Assembly: GCA_003523255.1 (NCBI GenBank)
Contig: DPGH01000010.1
Span: 31,740-95,739 of the forward strand
From: Clostridiales bacterium
GTDB lineage: Bacteria > Bacillota > Clostridia > Christensenellales > Borkfalkiaceae
DNA length: 64,000 nt
Reading direction: 5' to 3'
Each line of letters begins with the position of its first letter. The first letter of the stretch is position 1. The notes beneath the pieces were generated by a model. The model made no database searches. It worked only from the letters and a program-made list of their open reading frames with translations, and had not been told where the DNA came from. This document shows, piece by piece, positions 20,331-29,581 of this stretch. The translations under genes were made by a program, and so were the position numbers.

Positions 20331-20693
20331 ATGAAAAAATTTTTAACGATACTTTTTGCATTGCTCTTGGCGCTTTCCGCGTTGTCTTTTGCGGCTTGCG
20401 GTTCCGATTCGTCGAAAGACTCGGACAATCCCGATAACCCCGGCAAAGCCGAAATTTATACAATCAGTTATGAGTTCGGCGATATGGAGGGAAAGGCGGA
20501 AGTTACGATTGCGAGAAAGTCTTTTACCGTTAAATCGGGAGAAAGTTTTACTCTCGACACTCCGAATCCTTCCGATAAATTTGAATACTGGGTTATAAAA
20601 GGCACGACGGAAGAGTTTAAAAGCGGCGTGTTTACGCTTGATAAAGACGTAACGCTCGTTGCGGTGTGGAAAGTGGAAACGCCGGAGTATTAA
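20331..20693 (+). CDS. Small lipoprotein with bacterial-repeat-like domain
   Basis: A 120-residue lipoprotein. The signal peptide ends in the lipobox SFAAC (Cys near 23), then a Ser/Asp/Pro linker, then one domain with the pattern FEYWVIKGT...KDVTLVAVWK, typical of the InlB B-repeat / Flg_new type beta-grasp repeats found on gut Bacillota surface proteins. A strong AAGGAG site precedes the ATG. It is the last gene before a strong terminator and closes the glycan locus. A surface adhesion or scaffolding role is plausible but unproven. Confidence 0.7.
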   Translation: MKKFLTILFALLLALSALSFAACGSDSSKDSDNPDNPGKAEIYTISYEFGDMEGKAEVTIARKSFTVKSGESFTLDTPNPSDKFEYWVIKGTTEEFKSGVFTLDKDVTLVAVWKVETPEY

Positions 20694-20711
20694 ACAAGTT
20701 TTAACTGATAC

Positions 20712-20746
20712 GAAAAAGCGGGGGCGAAAATTCGCCCCCGCTTTTA
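20712..20746. terminator. Bidirectional intrinsic terminator
   Basis: AAAAGCGGGGGCG, loop AAAATT-type, and the perfect complement CGCCCCCGCTTTT form a strong hairpin with A and T runs on both sides, serving both the lipoprotein gene and clpB, which converge here. Confidence 0.9.
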
Positions 20747-20760
20747 TTCGGGTTTTATTT

Positions 20761-23382
20761 TTATTCCGCAGGTTTTGCCTCGGGTTTTATCACGGTAACG
20801 ATAAGGTCGCCTTCCGCTTCGTCTACTTTTAACGTGCTGTTAGGTTCGAGATCCGCTTCGAGCATCTTTTTCGCTATCATTGTTTCGACCTTCGCTTGCA
20901 GGTAACGTTTAAGCGGACGCGCGCCGTAAACGGGGTCGTAACCGTGGTCAACTATAAAGTCTTTTGCCGCGGGCGTGATTTCGAGTTTAACGCGCCTGTC
21001 TTCCATACGTTTTTTAAGCGACTCCACAAGTAAATCTATTATACCCGTAACGTTTGCTTTTGTAAGCGGTTTGTAGTAAATTATCTCGTCTAACCTGTTC
21101 AAAAATTCGGGGCGGAAAGATTGCTTTAGCAGTTTATCTACCCGGTCTTTCGCTTCCTCTGTGATTTCTCCTGTTTTTTCGTCTATGCCCTCTAAAATGT
21201 AGTTGGAGCCGAGGTTAGAGGTGAGAATTAAAATAGTATTTTTAAAGTCTACCGTGCGCCCTTGCGAGTCGGTTATTCTGCCGTCGTCTAAAACCTGCAA
21301 TAAAAGGTTGAAAACGTCGGGGTGCGCCTTTTCTATTTCGTCGAAAAGCACTACGGAATAGGGTTTTCTTCTTACCGCCTCGGTAAGTTGACCGCCCTCT
21401 TCGTAACCGACGTATCCGGGCGGCGCGCCGATAAGACGGGACACCGAGAATTTTTCCATATACTCGGACATATCTATCCTGATAAGGTTATGTTCGTCGT
21501 CAAACAGACTTTCGGCAAGCGCTTTTGCGAGTTCGGTTTTACCTACGCCCGTCGGTCCTAAAAACATAAACGAACCTATCGGGCGGTTGGGGTCGGCAAT
21601 GCCCGCGCGTGAACGCATTATCGCTTCGCTTACTTTTTCGACCGCTTCGTCCTGCCCGATTACGCGCTTATGCAAAATATCCGCAAGGTGTAAAATCTTT
21701 TCTCTTTCGCCTTCCATAAGTTTGGAAAGAGGTATGCCCGTCCAGCGCGATACGACTTTCGCGATTTCTTCTTCGGTAACGGTGTTACGGAGCAGGGTGT
21801 TCTTTTTGCCGTCCGCGTTCTTTTTAGCCTCTTCGAGTTTTTTGTTGAGTTCGGGCAGGGTAGAGTATTTGAGTTTTGCGGCGTGTTCGTAGTCGGCGTT
21901 TCTCTGCGCCTTTTCGATTTCGGCGTTAACGCGCTCTATTTCGGACTTTATGTCGGACTCCGCATGTATGCTCTTTTTCTCGTTTTCCCACTGCGTTTTC
22001 ATCGCGCCGAATTTTTCTCTTAAATCGGCAAGTTCTTTCTTTATTTCGTTAAGTCTTGAAATCGAAAGTTCGTCGGTTTCTTTTTTAAGCGCGGTTTCTT
22101 CTATTTCGAGTTGCATTATTTTTCTCGAAATTTCATCCATTTCCGTCGGCATAGAATCTATCTCGGTTCTTATCATCGCGCACGCCTCGTCAACGAGGTC
22201 AATGGCTTTATCGGGTAAAAACCTATCCGTTATATATCGGTTAGAAAGGGTTGCCGCCGCAACCAGCGCGCCGTCGTGTATGGTTACGCCGTGATAAACT
22301 TCGTACCGTTCTTTAAGTCCGCGGAGAATGGAAATCGTATCTTCTACGGTCGGTTCGTCAACCATAACGGGTTGAAACCTTCTTTCAAGCGCGGCGTCTT
22401 TTTCTATATACTTGCGGTATTCGTCGAGAGTAGTCGCGCCGATACAGTGGAGTTCGCCGCGCGCGAGAAGCGGTTTTAAAAGATTACCCGCGTCCATCGC
22501 GCCGTCCGTTTTGCCCGCGCCGACTATCGTATGCAACTCGTCGATGAAAAGTATTATCTTGCCTTCGCTCTTTTTTACCTCGTTAAGCACCGCTTTAAGT
22601 CTTTCTTCAAACTCGCCGCGGAACTTTGCGCCCGCAATAAGCGAGCCCATATCGAGCGCGAAAATAGTCTTTTCTTTAAGTCCTTCCGGCACGTCGCCGC
22701 GAACGATACGCTGGGCAAGCCCTTCTGCTATCGCGGTTTTGCCTACGCCCGGTTCGCCGATAAGTACGGGGTTGTTTTTCGTTTTTCTCGAAAGTATTCT
22801 TATAACGTTACGAATTTCGTTGTCTCTGCCGATAACGGGGTCGAGTTTTTGCTGTTTCGCACGTTCTACAAGGTCAAAGCCGTATTTATTAAGCGCGTCG
22901 TAACCGTTTTCGGGTTCGTCCGAAGTAACTCTGTCGGTTTTAACTTTTTTGAGTTCCGCTTCGAAAGCCGCTTTGGTTATCCCGTGCGCGCGGAATACGC
23001 TTTTAATTCCCTCATCCGCGTAGTCGAAAATGCAAAGCATAATATGCTCGACCGAAACGTAGTCGTCTTTCGTTGCGTCCGCCAGCCGCTCCGAAGCGGT
23101 GAGTATTTTATCCGTAAGCGGTGAAATATACACTTTATCCGGTTCTCTGCCGGGACCCGAAACAGAAGGGATTTTACGTATAAGCGTGTCTATGCCCGAC
23201 AAAAGTTCGTCGGGGGATTTGCCCATCTTTTTGATAAGCCCGCCTATCAATCCGTTTTCCTGGTCGATAAGCGCGTATAAAAGGTGAGCGGGTTCTATTT
23301 GCATGTTGCCGTTTTCAACGGCTATATTCTGGGCGGAACGTATCGCTTCCGCCGCTTTTTTCGTTAATTTCTGAGCGTCCAT
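20761..23382 (-). CDS. clpB: ATP-dependent disaggregase ClpB
   Basis: An 873-residue Hsp100 chaperone that, with DnaK, extracts polypeptides from aggregates. It has the N-terminal Clp repeat domain (1-145), a first AAA+ module with Walker A GEPGVGKT near residue 205, the long coiled-coil M domain (about 400-530, charged heptads) that separates ClpB from ClpA/ClpC, and a second AAA+ module with GPTGVGKT near 605. Length matches the family. No CIRCE operator is visible upstream, and the gene lies 50 bases downstream of a ribbon-helix-helix gene on the same strand, which might regulate it. Confidence 0.97.
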   Translation of the reverse strand: MDAQKLTKKAAEAIRSAQNIAVENGNMQIEPAHLLYALIDQENGLIGGLIKKMGKSPDELLSGIDTLIRKIPSVSGPGREPDKVYISPLTDKILTASERLADATKDDYVSVEHIMLCIFDYADEGIKSVFRAHGITKAAFEAELKKVKTDRVTSDEPENGYDALNKYGFDLVERAKQQKLDPVIGRDNEIRNVIRILSRKTKNNPVLIGEPGVGKTAIAEGLAQRIVRGDVPEGLKEKTIFALDMGSLIAGAKFRGEFEERLKAVLNEVKKSEGKIILFIDELHTIVGAGKTDGAMDAGNLLKPLLARGELHCIGATTLDEYRKYIEKDAALERRFQPVMVDEPTVEDTISILRGLKERYEVYHGVTIHDGALVAAATLSNRYITDRFLPDKAIDLVDEACAMIRTEIDSMPTEMDEISRKIMQLEIEETALKKETDELSISRLNEIKKELADLREKFGAMKTQWENEKKSIHAESDIKSEIERVNAEIEKAQRNADYEHAAKLKYSTLPELNKKLEEAKKNADGKKNTLLRNTVTEEEIAKVVSRWTGIPLSKLMEGEREKILHLADILHKRVIGQDEAVEKVSEAIMRSRAGIADPNRPIGSFMFLGPTGVGKTELAKALAESLFDDEHNLIRIDMSEYMEKFSVSRLIGAPPGYVGYEEGGQLTEAVRRKPYSVVLFDEIEKAHPDVFNLLLQVLDDGRITDSQGRTVDFKNTILILTSNLGSNYILEGIDEKTGEITEEAKDRVDKLLKQSFRPEFLNRLDEIIYYKPLTKANVTGIIDLLVESLKKRMEDRRVKLEITPAAKDFIVDHGYDPVYGARPLKRYLQAKVETMIAKKMLEADLEPNSTLKVDEAEGDLIVTVIKPEAKPAE

Positions 23383-23432
23383 AAATTTATTCCTCCTTTA
23401 TTTTTTATGTGCCTTGTCGCGGAATTTTGCCG

Positions 23433-24089
23433 CTATATAAGCAGCATTCCGCCGTTAAGCGCGGCAAGGTAGTCGTTTTCGAGTTCTCTTACCGACTTGT
23501 ATTCGCCTGCAAGAAACTTTTTTAAAAGCCTGTCGAAAACCTTTACGTAGTCGCTTATCGCGCGGCTTAAATCTTCCGTTTCGTATCGCCTGTTTTTCGG
23601 AAAACTCAGCGACCTCGTCCACTTGTATTCGTCAAGCGAATAGGTAATGTTGCCCGCGTTAAACAGCGAAAACACGTAAATTTCTTCCATGCGCTCCCAG
23701 TATGCGAAAAACTCGGTGAGTTTGTTCAAAAGTTCGGGCGACTGCGTGCGAAAGTTCACTTTCAGTTCGCCGAAAGTTCCCTCGGGCGCGCGGTATAATT
23801 CCACTTCGTACCTGAGCGTCGGGCGGTAGCGATAGGAGAGAGCGCTTTTAATCGAAAGCGTGTTGTCGTGATTTTCGTAGTACACGGGAAAGTCCCCGTT
23901 CGCTCCGAAAAAGTCTTCTATTCTCTTAAAAACGTCCGCTATCCGCTTTTCCGGCGTGGTTACCGAAACGTATTCCGCTAAAACCTCGTTGACGAGGTTC
24001 GAGCGATTAGTACCCTCTTTTTCCGCAAGACGGTCTATTTCTTTTACCACGTCCTCCGACAGGATAAGGCTATATAGCGTTTTTCTCAT
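23433..24089 (-). CDS. Ribbon-helix-helix protein with unknown C-terminal domain
   Basis: Start chosen at 24089 because GGAGGAAG lies 7 bases upstream; an ATG 24 bases earlier lacks a site. The 218-residue product begins with a MetJ/Arc-like fold: MRKTLYSLILSEDVVKEIDR then NRSNLVNEVLAEYV. The remaining 165 residues are mixed alpha/beta with many Tyr and Glu and match no family I know. RHH proteins of this kind bind DNA as dimers. It precedes clpB in the same direction, so a regulator of the heat-stress gene or of itself is possible. Function beyond DNA binding is unassigned. Confidence 0.65.
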   Translation of the reverse strand: MRKTLYSLILSEDVVKEIDRLAEKEGTNRSNLVNEVLAEYVSVTTPEKRIADVFKRIEDFFGANGDFPVYYENHDNTLSIKSALSYRYRPTLRYEVELYRAPEGTFGELKVNFRTQSPELLNKLTEFFAYWERMEEIYVFSLFNAGNITYSLDEYKWTRSLSFPKNRRYETEDLSRAISDYVKVFDRLLKKFLAGEYKSVRELENDYLAALNGGMLLI

Positions 24090-24127
24090 ATTTCTTCCTC
24101 CAAACTTTTTCATTCATTTTTATATAT

Positions 24128-24155
24128 ATTATACCACAAATTTAAAAATATACAA
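24128..24155 (-). promoter_or_regulatory. Putative promoter of the RHH-clpB unit
   Basis: On the minus strand TTGTAT (24155-24150) and TATAAT (24133-24128) lie 16 bases apart, about 40 bases before the start at 24089. Confidence 0.45.
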
Positions 24156-24246
24156 GCGTTTACACAAACTTTTTTACAAAAATTTATATAAATTTTAATG
24201 CAAAAGTTTTGTGCGGAGTACGTGGCAAAGCAGTATATAAAAACGC

Positions 24247-24477
24247 TTGACAAATTTTTCTGGGGTGGCAACGATTTGCGGTCTTGCCGCATTGTTACAT
24301 TTAATCGGTGCGGCGTTTATTCAAAACGATTTTGTAAACGTTATATTCAAAACAAGCGAGGGCGTCAGCGTTTCAATCGGCGGCGCGGTAGCCGCTCTCG
24401 TTCCGGGTGCTTTTATAGTGGCAAGCGGCATAATAGCCGTGGTATTTTCTAAAAAATCCGCACAGACGGATGAGTGA
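24247..24477 (+). CDS. Small two-helix membrane protein, start uncertain
   Basis: A 76-codon frame with two hydrophobic segments (about ATICGLAALLHLIGAAFI and GGAVAALVPGAFIVASGIIAVVF) and a short charged tail. The only upstream starts are TTG at 24247 or GTG at 24265, and neither has a clear ribosome site. It may be the remnant of a longer membrane protein. A GC-rich hairpin follows the stop. Hydrophobic pattern supports coding; expression is uncertain. Confidence 0.4.
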   Translation: MTNFSGVATICGLAALLHLIGAAFIQNDFVNVIFKTSEGVSVSIGGAVAALVPGAFIVASGIIAVVFSKKSAQTDE

Positions 24478-24496
24478 ATAAACTTAACTTAGATTA

Positions 24497-24524
24497 AGCC
24501 CGCGGCGAGTTTATCGCCGCGGGC
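24497..24524. terminator. Hairpin terminator between convergent genes
   Basis: AGCCCGCGGCGA and TCGCCGCGGGCT form a 12-bp stem around GTTTA. The downstream T run is weak (ATATGTTTT). It sits between the small membrane gene and the convergent gene at 24573. Confidence 0.65.
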
Positions 24525-24572
24525 TATATGTTTTAAAAAGTTATTATGTTTTTTTATAAACGCACGGTAAAA

Positions 24573-25175
24573 TTATTCTTTATGGTTCCAGTCCTTAATT
24601 TCGCCTATGCGTCTACCGTTTTCGTCGTAAACGTCATAAGATTTAACCGTGCTTTTCGGGCGGTTGCCGTTACGTATAATATCGCGTGTTTCAGAAAGAA
24701 TTTGACTTAATTCCTCGTCGGCTTTGCTACGAGAAGCATTTTTAGCGGTATTTTCCTTTTCGCGCCTCTCCGTCGCAACGATTTTTTTACGAGCAATTTT
24801 GGCTTGTTTTACCAACTCGCTTTTGCTCCCGTATTTTTTATACTCTTTTGCAATAGATTTCAGTTCGCCGTTTACGCGCCTGAGATACTTTATATCCTTA
24901 AGATACTCTATAAAATACGTAAACAATGCTACGATAACGTAACAACATAAAACGAGCAGACCTTCTCGCCATAAAAATTCGATAAACCCGTCTGAAAAAC
25001 AATTTTGAGCAAAAACGAAGCAACCTATTATAAACCCTAACGGAACGACAAAAAACGGAACGACAAAAAAACAATAACCGTTATTGGGTGAAAATGTTCT
25101 CTTTTCGTTTAATTTACGAGCGTATTTTTGAATAATAGAGTTTTGTTCGTACGAAATCGATTTATATTTTTTCAT
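24573..25175 (-). CDS. Membrane protein with coiled-coil tail, unknown
   Basis: A 200-residue protein with two predicted membrane helices (about 35-57 and 72-92) separated by a short Cys-containing loop, then a long charged coiled coil (about 95-165, KQAKIARKKIVATERREKEN) and a short C-terminal strand region with DVYDENGRRIGEIKDW. No family recognised. The base composition is more AT-rich than its neighbours, with many AAA/TTT codons, which may indicate recent acquisition. It stands alone, convergent with the small membrane gene. Confidence 0.6.
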   Translation of the reverse strand: MKKYKSISYEQNSIIQKYARKLNEKRTFSPNNGYCFFVVPFFVVPLGFIIGCFVFAQNCFSDGFIEFLWREGLLVLCCYVIVALFTYFIEYLKDIKYLRRVNGELKSIAKEYKKYGSKSELVKQAKIARKKIVATERREKENTAKNASRSKADEELSQILSETRDIIRNGNRPKSTVKSYDVYDENGRRIGEIKDWNHKE

Positions 25176-25228
25176 ATCCGTTACCTCGCTTTTTTTTATT
25201 ATACCCTAAAAAGCCGCGCGTGTCAACG

Positions 25229-26434
25229 TTAAACCTGCGGCGGGGTGAGCCTTGCGTATTCGTCGAATAAAGCCTTAAACGCGGCAAGAGAATTTACTAT
25301 CGTGTCGTAAGTGGTGCAGTAGGCTATGCGCACGTAACCGGGGCAACCGAAATCGTCGCTCGGTACGAGCAGCAATTCGTGTTTTTTCGCCTTTTCCGAA
25401 AAGGCGCAAGCGTCCTCTTCGAGCGCTTTAACGAACAGGTAAAAAGCCCCGTCCGGTTTAACAACCGTGTAGCCCGTTTTTACCAAAAAGTCGTATAAAA
25501 GTTCGCGATTTTTTTCGTATGCGGCGATATCCGCGGTTTTTCCGTAATTTTCCGCAACGGTAAACTGTAAAATACTCGGCGCGCATACGAACCCGAGCGC
25601 GCGCGCCGCCCCCGCGACCGCCGCAAAAACCAAATCGAAATTTTCGCACCTCGGCGAAACGAACGCGTAGCCTATGCGCTCGCCGGGGAGCGACATGGAT
25701 TTGCTGAACGAATAGCATACTATCGCGTTATCGTAATAATTCGGTACGAACGGCACTTTAACTCCGCCGTAAACCAGTTCTCTATACGGCTCGTCCGCAA
25801 TTAAATAAATCGGCTTGCCGTATTCTGCGCTTTTATCGGTTAAAATTTTTGCAAGCGCGATAATTTCGCTTTCGGGTATAACGCGCCCCGTGGGGTTATT
25901 TGGAGAGTTTATTATAACGGCGCGCGTTTTTTCGGTTATCGCTTCCGAAAGTTTATTCGTAGGCAATTCAAACCCAGGCGCGGCGCAATCTACCGTTACG
26001 AGTTTTGCGCCTGCGTGCTCTATAAAGACCTTATATTCGGGAAAAAACGGGGTAAACGTTATTATTTCGTCCCCGCGGCTTTCGGTAACTGCGGTTATAA
26101 CCGAGGTTAAAGCCGCCGCCGCGCCGCAGGTCATATAAATATTTTCCGCGCGGCATTGCGCGCCGAACTCTTTGCGAATATACTCCGCGATTTTTTCGCG
26201 TACGGCAGGCGCGCCGGGCGCGGGCGTATATCCGTGTAAAGCCGTCGGTTCGACTTCTTTAAGCAGCCGTTCCATTGTTAGCGTAACGCACTCGGGCGCA
26301 GGAATGCTCGGGTTGCCTATGCTGAAATCGAAAACCTTGTTTTCTCCTATTTCTTTTTTGCGTTTAAGCCCGTACTCGAAAAGTTCGCGTATAACAGACC
26401 TTTTCGTACCGAGTTTTACCATTTTTTCGTTCAT
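25229..26434 (-). CDS. Class I/II aminotransferase, probably aromatic
   Basis: A 401-residue PLP enzyme of the aspartate/aromatic aminotransferase fold. The PLP-binding Lys lies in SFSKSMSLPGERIGY (about 240), the NNPTGR cofactor motif near residue 177. It is the last gene of the aromatic operon, after DAHP synthase. In this setting it most likely converts phenylpyruvate and 4-hydroxyphenylpyruvate to Phe and Tyr. The fold alone would also allow aspartate or other amino donors, so substrate is inferred from context. Confidence 0.85.
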   Translation of the reverse strand: MNEKMVKLGTKRSVIRELFEYGLKRKKEIGENKVFDFSIGNPSIPAPECVTLTMERLLKEVEPTALHGYTPAPGAPAVREKIAEYIRKEFGAQCRAENIYMTCGAAAALTSVITAVTESRGDEIITFTPFFPEYKVFIEHAGAKLVTVDCAAPGFELPTNKLSEAITEKTRAVIINSPNNPTGRVIPESEIIALAKILTDKSAEYGKPIYLIADEPYRELVYGGVKVPFVPNYYDNAIVCYSFSKSMSLPGERIGYAFVSPRCENFDLVFAAVAGAARALGFVCAPSILQFTVAENYGKTADIAAYEKNRELLYDFLVKTGYTVVKPDGAFYLFVKALEEDACAFSEKAKKHELLLVPSDDFGCPGYVRIAYCTTYDTIVNSLAAFKALFDEYARLTPPQV

Positions 26435-26461
26435 ATCCGTCTCCCGTAAGCGAGTAAAGAG

Positions 26462-27490
26462 TTATCTTAAATCCGCTATTTCGTAAATAAGTCTTTCGGT
26501 TTTATCCCAGCCGAGACAGGGGTCGGTGATAGATTTGCCGTAAACGTTTTCTTCTATTTTCTGTGCGCCGTCCTCGAGATACGATTCTATCATAAGCCCT
26601 TTAACGAGTTTATAAATGTCCGCGGAGTGGCGGGTGCTGTGTAAAACCTCTTTACAAATTCTCGGTTGCTCGTACCATTTTTTACCCGAGTTAGAGTGGT
26701 TTACGTCCACTATTACGGCGGGGTTAGAAAGTCCGCTTTTAGCGTAAAGTTCGCTTAAAATGCTCAAATCCTCGTAATGGTAGTTGGGCAGGGTTTGTCC
26801 GTATTTGGTAACCGAACCTCTTAATACCGCGTGTGCGAGAGGGTTGCCTTTACTCTCGACTTCCCAGCCGCCGTAACTGAAGTCGTGGCTGCTGTGCGCC
26901 GCGATAATCGCGTTTACCATTACCGAAAGGTCGCCGCTGGTCGGGTTTTTAAAGCCCACGGGAAGGTCGAGCCCGCTTGCGGTTAAACGGTGTTGCTGGT
27001 TTTCTACCGAGCGCGCGCCTATCGCAACGTAAGACAAAACGTCCGCAAGGTAGCGGTGATTTTCGGGGTACAGCATTTCGTCCGCGCCGGAAAAGCCTGT
27101 TTCTTCAAGACAGCGTATGTGTACGCGCCTTATAGACATTAGCCCTTTAAGCATGTCGGGTTTTTCGTGCGGGTCGCTTTGGTGAAGCATGCCCTTGTAT
27201 CCGAGCCCCGTGGTGCGCGGTTTGTTGGTGTAAATTCTCGGCACTATAACGATTTTGTCTTTTACTTTTTCCTGCACGGTGCGTAGCCGCGAAATGTAGT
27301 CTAACACCGCGTCTTCTCTGTCGGCGGAGCACGGTCCTATTACCAGCAGTAATTTTTCGCTTTCTCCGCGAAAAATTTTACGTATTTCCTCGTCGTTGTT
27401 CTTTTTCGCATTTATCGCCTCTTCCGAAAGCGGGTACATTTTCATTATGTCCTGCGGCGCGGGAAGTCTTCTTTTAAAAGTCATGTTCAT
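26462..27490 (-). CDS. aroF: 3-deoxy-7-phosphoheptulonate synthase (DAHP synthase)
   Basis: A 342-residue enzyme for the first committed step: phosphoenolpyruvate plus erythrose 4-phosphate to DAHP. It is of the type I alpha (E. coli AroFGH) class: LLVIGPCSADRE near residue 50, PRTTGLGYKG near 92, GARSVENQQHR near 155, and DVNHSNSGK near 268 with metal-binding residues. An AGGAG site lies before the ATG. Aromatic feedback is typical for this class, but which amino acid inhibits cannot be told. The gene sits near the end of the operon. The symbol is generic; aroG or aroH would be equally valid. Confidence 0.93.
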   Translation of the reverse strand: MNMTFKRRLPAPQDIMKMYPLSEEAINAKKNNDEEIRKIFRGESEKLLLVIGPCSADREDAVLDYISRLRTVQEKVKDKIVIVPRIYTNKPRTTGLGYKGMLHQSDPHEKPDMLKGLMSIRRVHIRCLEETGFSGADEMLYPENHRYLADVLSYVAIGARSVENQQHRLTASGLDLPVGFKNPTSGDLSVMVNAIIAAHSSHDFSYGGWEVESKGNPLAHAVLRGSVTKYGQTLPNYHYEDLSILSELYAKSGLSNPAVIVDVNHSNSGKKWYEQPRICKEVLHSTRHSADIYKLVKGLMIESYLEDGAQKIEENVYGKSITDPCLGWDKTERLIYEIADLR

Positions 27491-27515
27491 AGTAGTTGTT
27501 TTCTCCTGTAATTGC

Positions 27516-28367
27516 TTATTTATCGAAAAGTTTTCGCCTTGCGGTGGAAATTCTCATTAACTCTTTAAGTTTGGTTTGGTCATCGTTTTTAATACAATCC
27601 CTTATCTCGGTTATCTTTTCTATAAACGCGTCGGTGTCTTTAATAAGCGCGTCTTTATTCATCATAAAAAGCCCGCACCAAAGTTCCTCGTTTATTTTGG
27701 CTATGCGCGTTAAATCGTGAAAAGAGTCGCCCGTGTAGTCCGAAAGGTGAGCCGAATCTTTACAGTTCATCAGCGCGACCGCGATTAAATGCGTCAGTTG
27801 CGAAACGAAGCCTATCATTTCGTCGTGCTCCTCGGGGGTTATCACGCTTATTTTTTTCGCGCCGATAGCCGCGCCTACGTCAGATGCTGCCGCAATGCCG
27901 TTTGCGGTGTTTTTATCGGTCGGGGTAACTATAAAATTACAGTCGGTGAAAATCTTTTTTGTGGCGTTTTTCACGCCTAAAACCTCTCTGCCGCGCATGG
28001 GGTGCGCGCCGATAAATTCAAGGTCTTGCCGCAAAATCGCCTGAACGGGGTATACGGTGGCGCACTTAACGCCCGAAACGTCCGTTAAAATCGCGCCGCT
28101 TTTGATTTTGTACTGGTTTTCGGTTATCCATTTTAAAAGTTTTTCGGGGTACAGCGCGAATATTATAACGTCGAACCGACTTATATAGTCCTCGTCTGCG
28201 TTTACCGTTCCGTCTTTTATTATGCCCTTTTCAAGTGCGTAGTCAATAGATTCTTTATCCACGTCTATCGCGCCGACGGTAAACCCGCCGTCCGTCAAAG
28301 CCTCGGCGTAACTGCCGCCGATAAGTCCTAAACCTACAATTAAAATTTTGTATTTCGGATTTAACAT
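27516..28367 (-). CDS. tyrA: Prephenate dehydrogenase
   Basis: Start set at 28367, just after the aroA stop, with GGAGAAAT upstream; 283 residues. NAD(P)-binding motif GLGLIGGSYA (about 12-21), the GAHPMRGRE motif near 120 holding a catalytic His, and STARRK near the end are typical of monofunctional TyrA. It oxidatively decarboxylates prephenate to 4-hydroxyphenylpyruvate. I see no chorismate mutase domain; that activity is fused to PheA. No ACT domain is evident, so feedback by Tyr at this enzyme is uncertain. Confidence 0.93.
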   Translation of the reverse strand: MLNPKYKILIVGLGLIGGSYAEALTDGGFTVGAIDVDKESIDYALEKGIIKDGTVNADEDYISRFDVIIFALYPEKLLKWITENQYKIKSGAILTDVSGVKCATVYPVQAILRQDLEFIGAHPMRGREVLGVKNATKKIFTDCNFIVTPTDKNTANGIAAASDVGAAIGAKKISVITPEEHDEMIGFVSQLTHLIAVALMNCKDSAHLSDYTGDSFHDLTRIAKINEELWCGLFMMNKDALIKDTDAFIEKITEIRDCIKNDDQTKLKELMRISTARRKLFDK

Positions 28368-28369
28368 CG

Positions 28370-29581
28370 TTATTTCTCCGCTAAAATTTCTATATTCATT
28401 CCGAGCGATTTCATTTCGTCCCAAAAATTCGGATAACTTTTTTTAACCGCCTCCGCGCCGTCTATTTCGCCGCCGGTTACGCTCGCTATCACCGCAAGCG
28501 CCATCGCTATTCTGTGGTCGTTGTGAGAGGATAGCGTTTCTTTCGGCGGGTGAAAGTCTTTCGGTTCTATTATAACTTCGTTTTCTCGCACCAAAGCCGC
28601 CGCGCCGAATTTTTCTAATTCCTCTTTCATCGCCGTCGCGCGGTCGCTTTCTTTAATTTTAAGCCGCGCCGTGCCGGTAAATTTTCCGCCGCGTTTTGCC
28701 GCCGCCGTCGCAAAAAGCACCGGGGCAAGGTCGGGACAGTCCGCCAGGTCGAAATTTATATTACCCGCGGGTATTTCGGCTAAAAGTTTTTTGCAAACCT
28801 TATCGCCTTGCGCGCTGTTTTCCGTAAGCCCCGTAACGTTTACGTCGTGTCCCATAACTTTTAGCGCGTATAAAAACGCCGCGTTCGACCAGTCGCCTTC
28901 TACCGCGTAATTGCCGGCGCGGTAGGTTTGCCCGCCCGAAACCGTAAAAACGTTTTCGTCTTTTTTTATTGCGTTTATTCCTAAAGTTTTAAGCGCCGCA
29001 AGGGTTACGTTTATGTAATCGCGACTTTCAACGGGCGGTAAAACGCAGATTTCGCCGCCGCGTTCCGTCAGCGGCAGGGCAAGCAACAACCCCGTTATAT
29101 ATTGACTGCTTACGTTGCCGGGTATTAAGAATTTTCCTCCGTAAAGTTTACCCGTTACGGTAAGCGAAGTTTTTTCGCCGCAAAAATTTATACCTTTATC
29201 CTTAAAAGCCTCTTCGTATAAACTCACGCCGCGCGCCATCAGCCTTTCCGCGCCGCAAAATTTTCCGCCGCCGCCTAAAAGAGATACGGGTATCAAAAAC
29301 CTTAACGTACTTCCGCTTTCTCGCGCGTTAAGTTCGCTTTTCGCTTTCGGTTTGCCGTTAAAGCCTTTTACGAACGCCTTGCCGTTTTCGAGTTTAATCT
29401 CCGCGCCGAGCGCGTTTAAGCAGTCCGCCGTCGCGAGCATATCCTCGCTTAAAGCAACGTTTTCAATTACGCTGTATCCGTCTGCCGCCGCCGCGCCTAT
29501 AAGCAGGCGATGCGCAAAACTTTTAGAGGGCGGCGCCGTTACCGTGCCGGTCAAACGGGAAGGGGTTATTTTTACTTTCAT
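28370..29581 (-). CDS. aroA: 3-phosphoshikimate 1-carboxyvinyltransferase (EPSP synthase)
   Basis: A 403-residue two-domain enzyme that joins shikimate 3-phosphate and PEP. Visible motifs include PPSKSFAHR (18-26), ARESGSTLRF (about 85-94) and SHNDHRIAMA near 355. It overlaps the aroQ stop by four bases (ATGA), so translation is coupled. It is about 20-25 residues shorter than E. coli AroA, within the family range. Class I or II glyphosate sensitivity cannot be assigned securely by eye. Confidence 0.95.
   Translation of the reverse strand: MKVKITPSRLTGTVTAPPSKSFAHRLLIGAAAADGYSVIENVALSEDMLATADCLNALGAEIKLENGKAFVKGFNGKPKAKSELNARESGSTLRFLIPVSLLGGGGKFCGAERLMARGVSLYEEAFKDKGINFCGEKTSLTVTGKLYGGKFLIPGNVSSQYITGLLLALPLTERGGEICVLPPVESRDYINVTLAALKTLGINAIKKDENVFTVSGGQTYRAGNYAVEGDWSNAAFLYALKVMGHDVNVTGLTENSAQGDKVCKKLLAEIPAGNINFDLADCPDLAPVLFATAAAKRGGKFTGTARLKIKESDRATAMKEELEKFGAAALVRENEVIIEPKDFHPPKETLSSHNDHRIAMALAVIASVTGGEIDGAEAVKKSYPNFWDEMKSLGMNIEILAEK

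Noticed and set aside
23383..24246. CIRCE operator for clpB
   Set aside because: No TTAGCACTC-N9-GAGTGCTAA-like inverted repeat found upstream of clpB or of the RHH gene.
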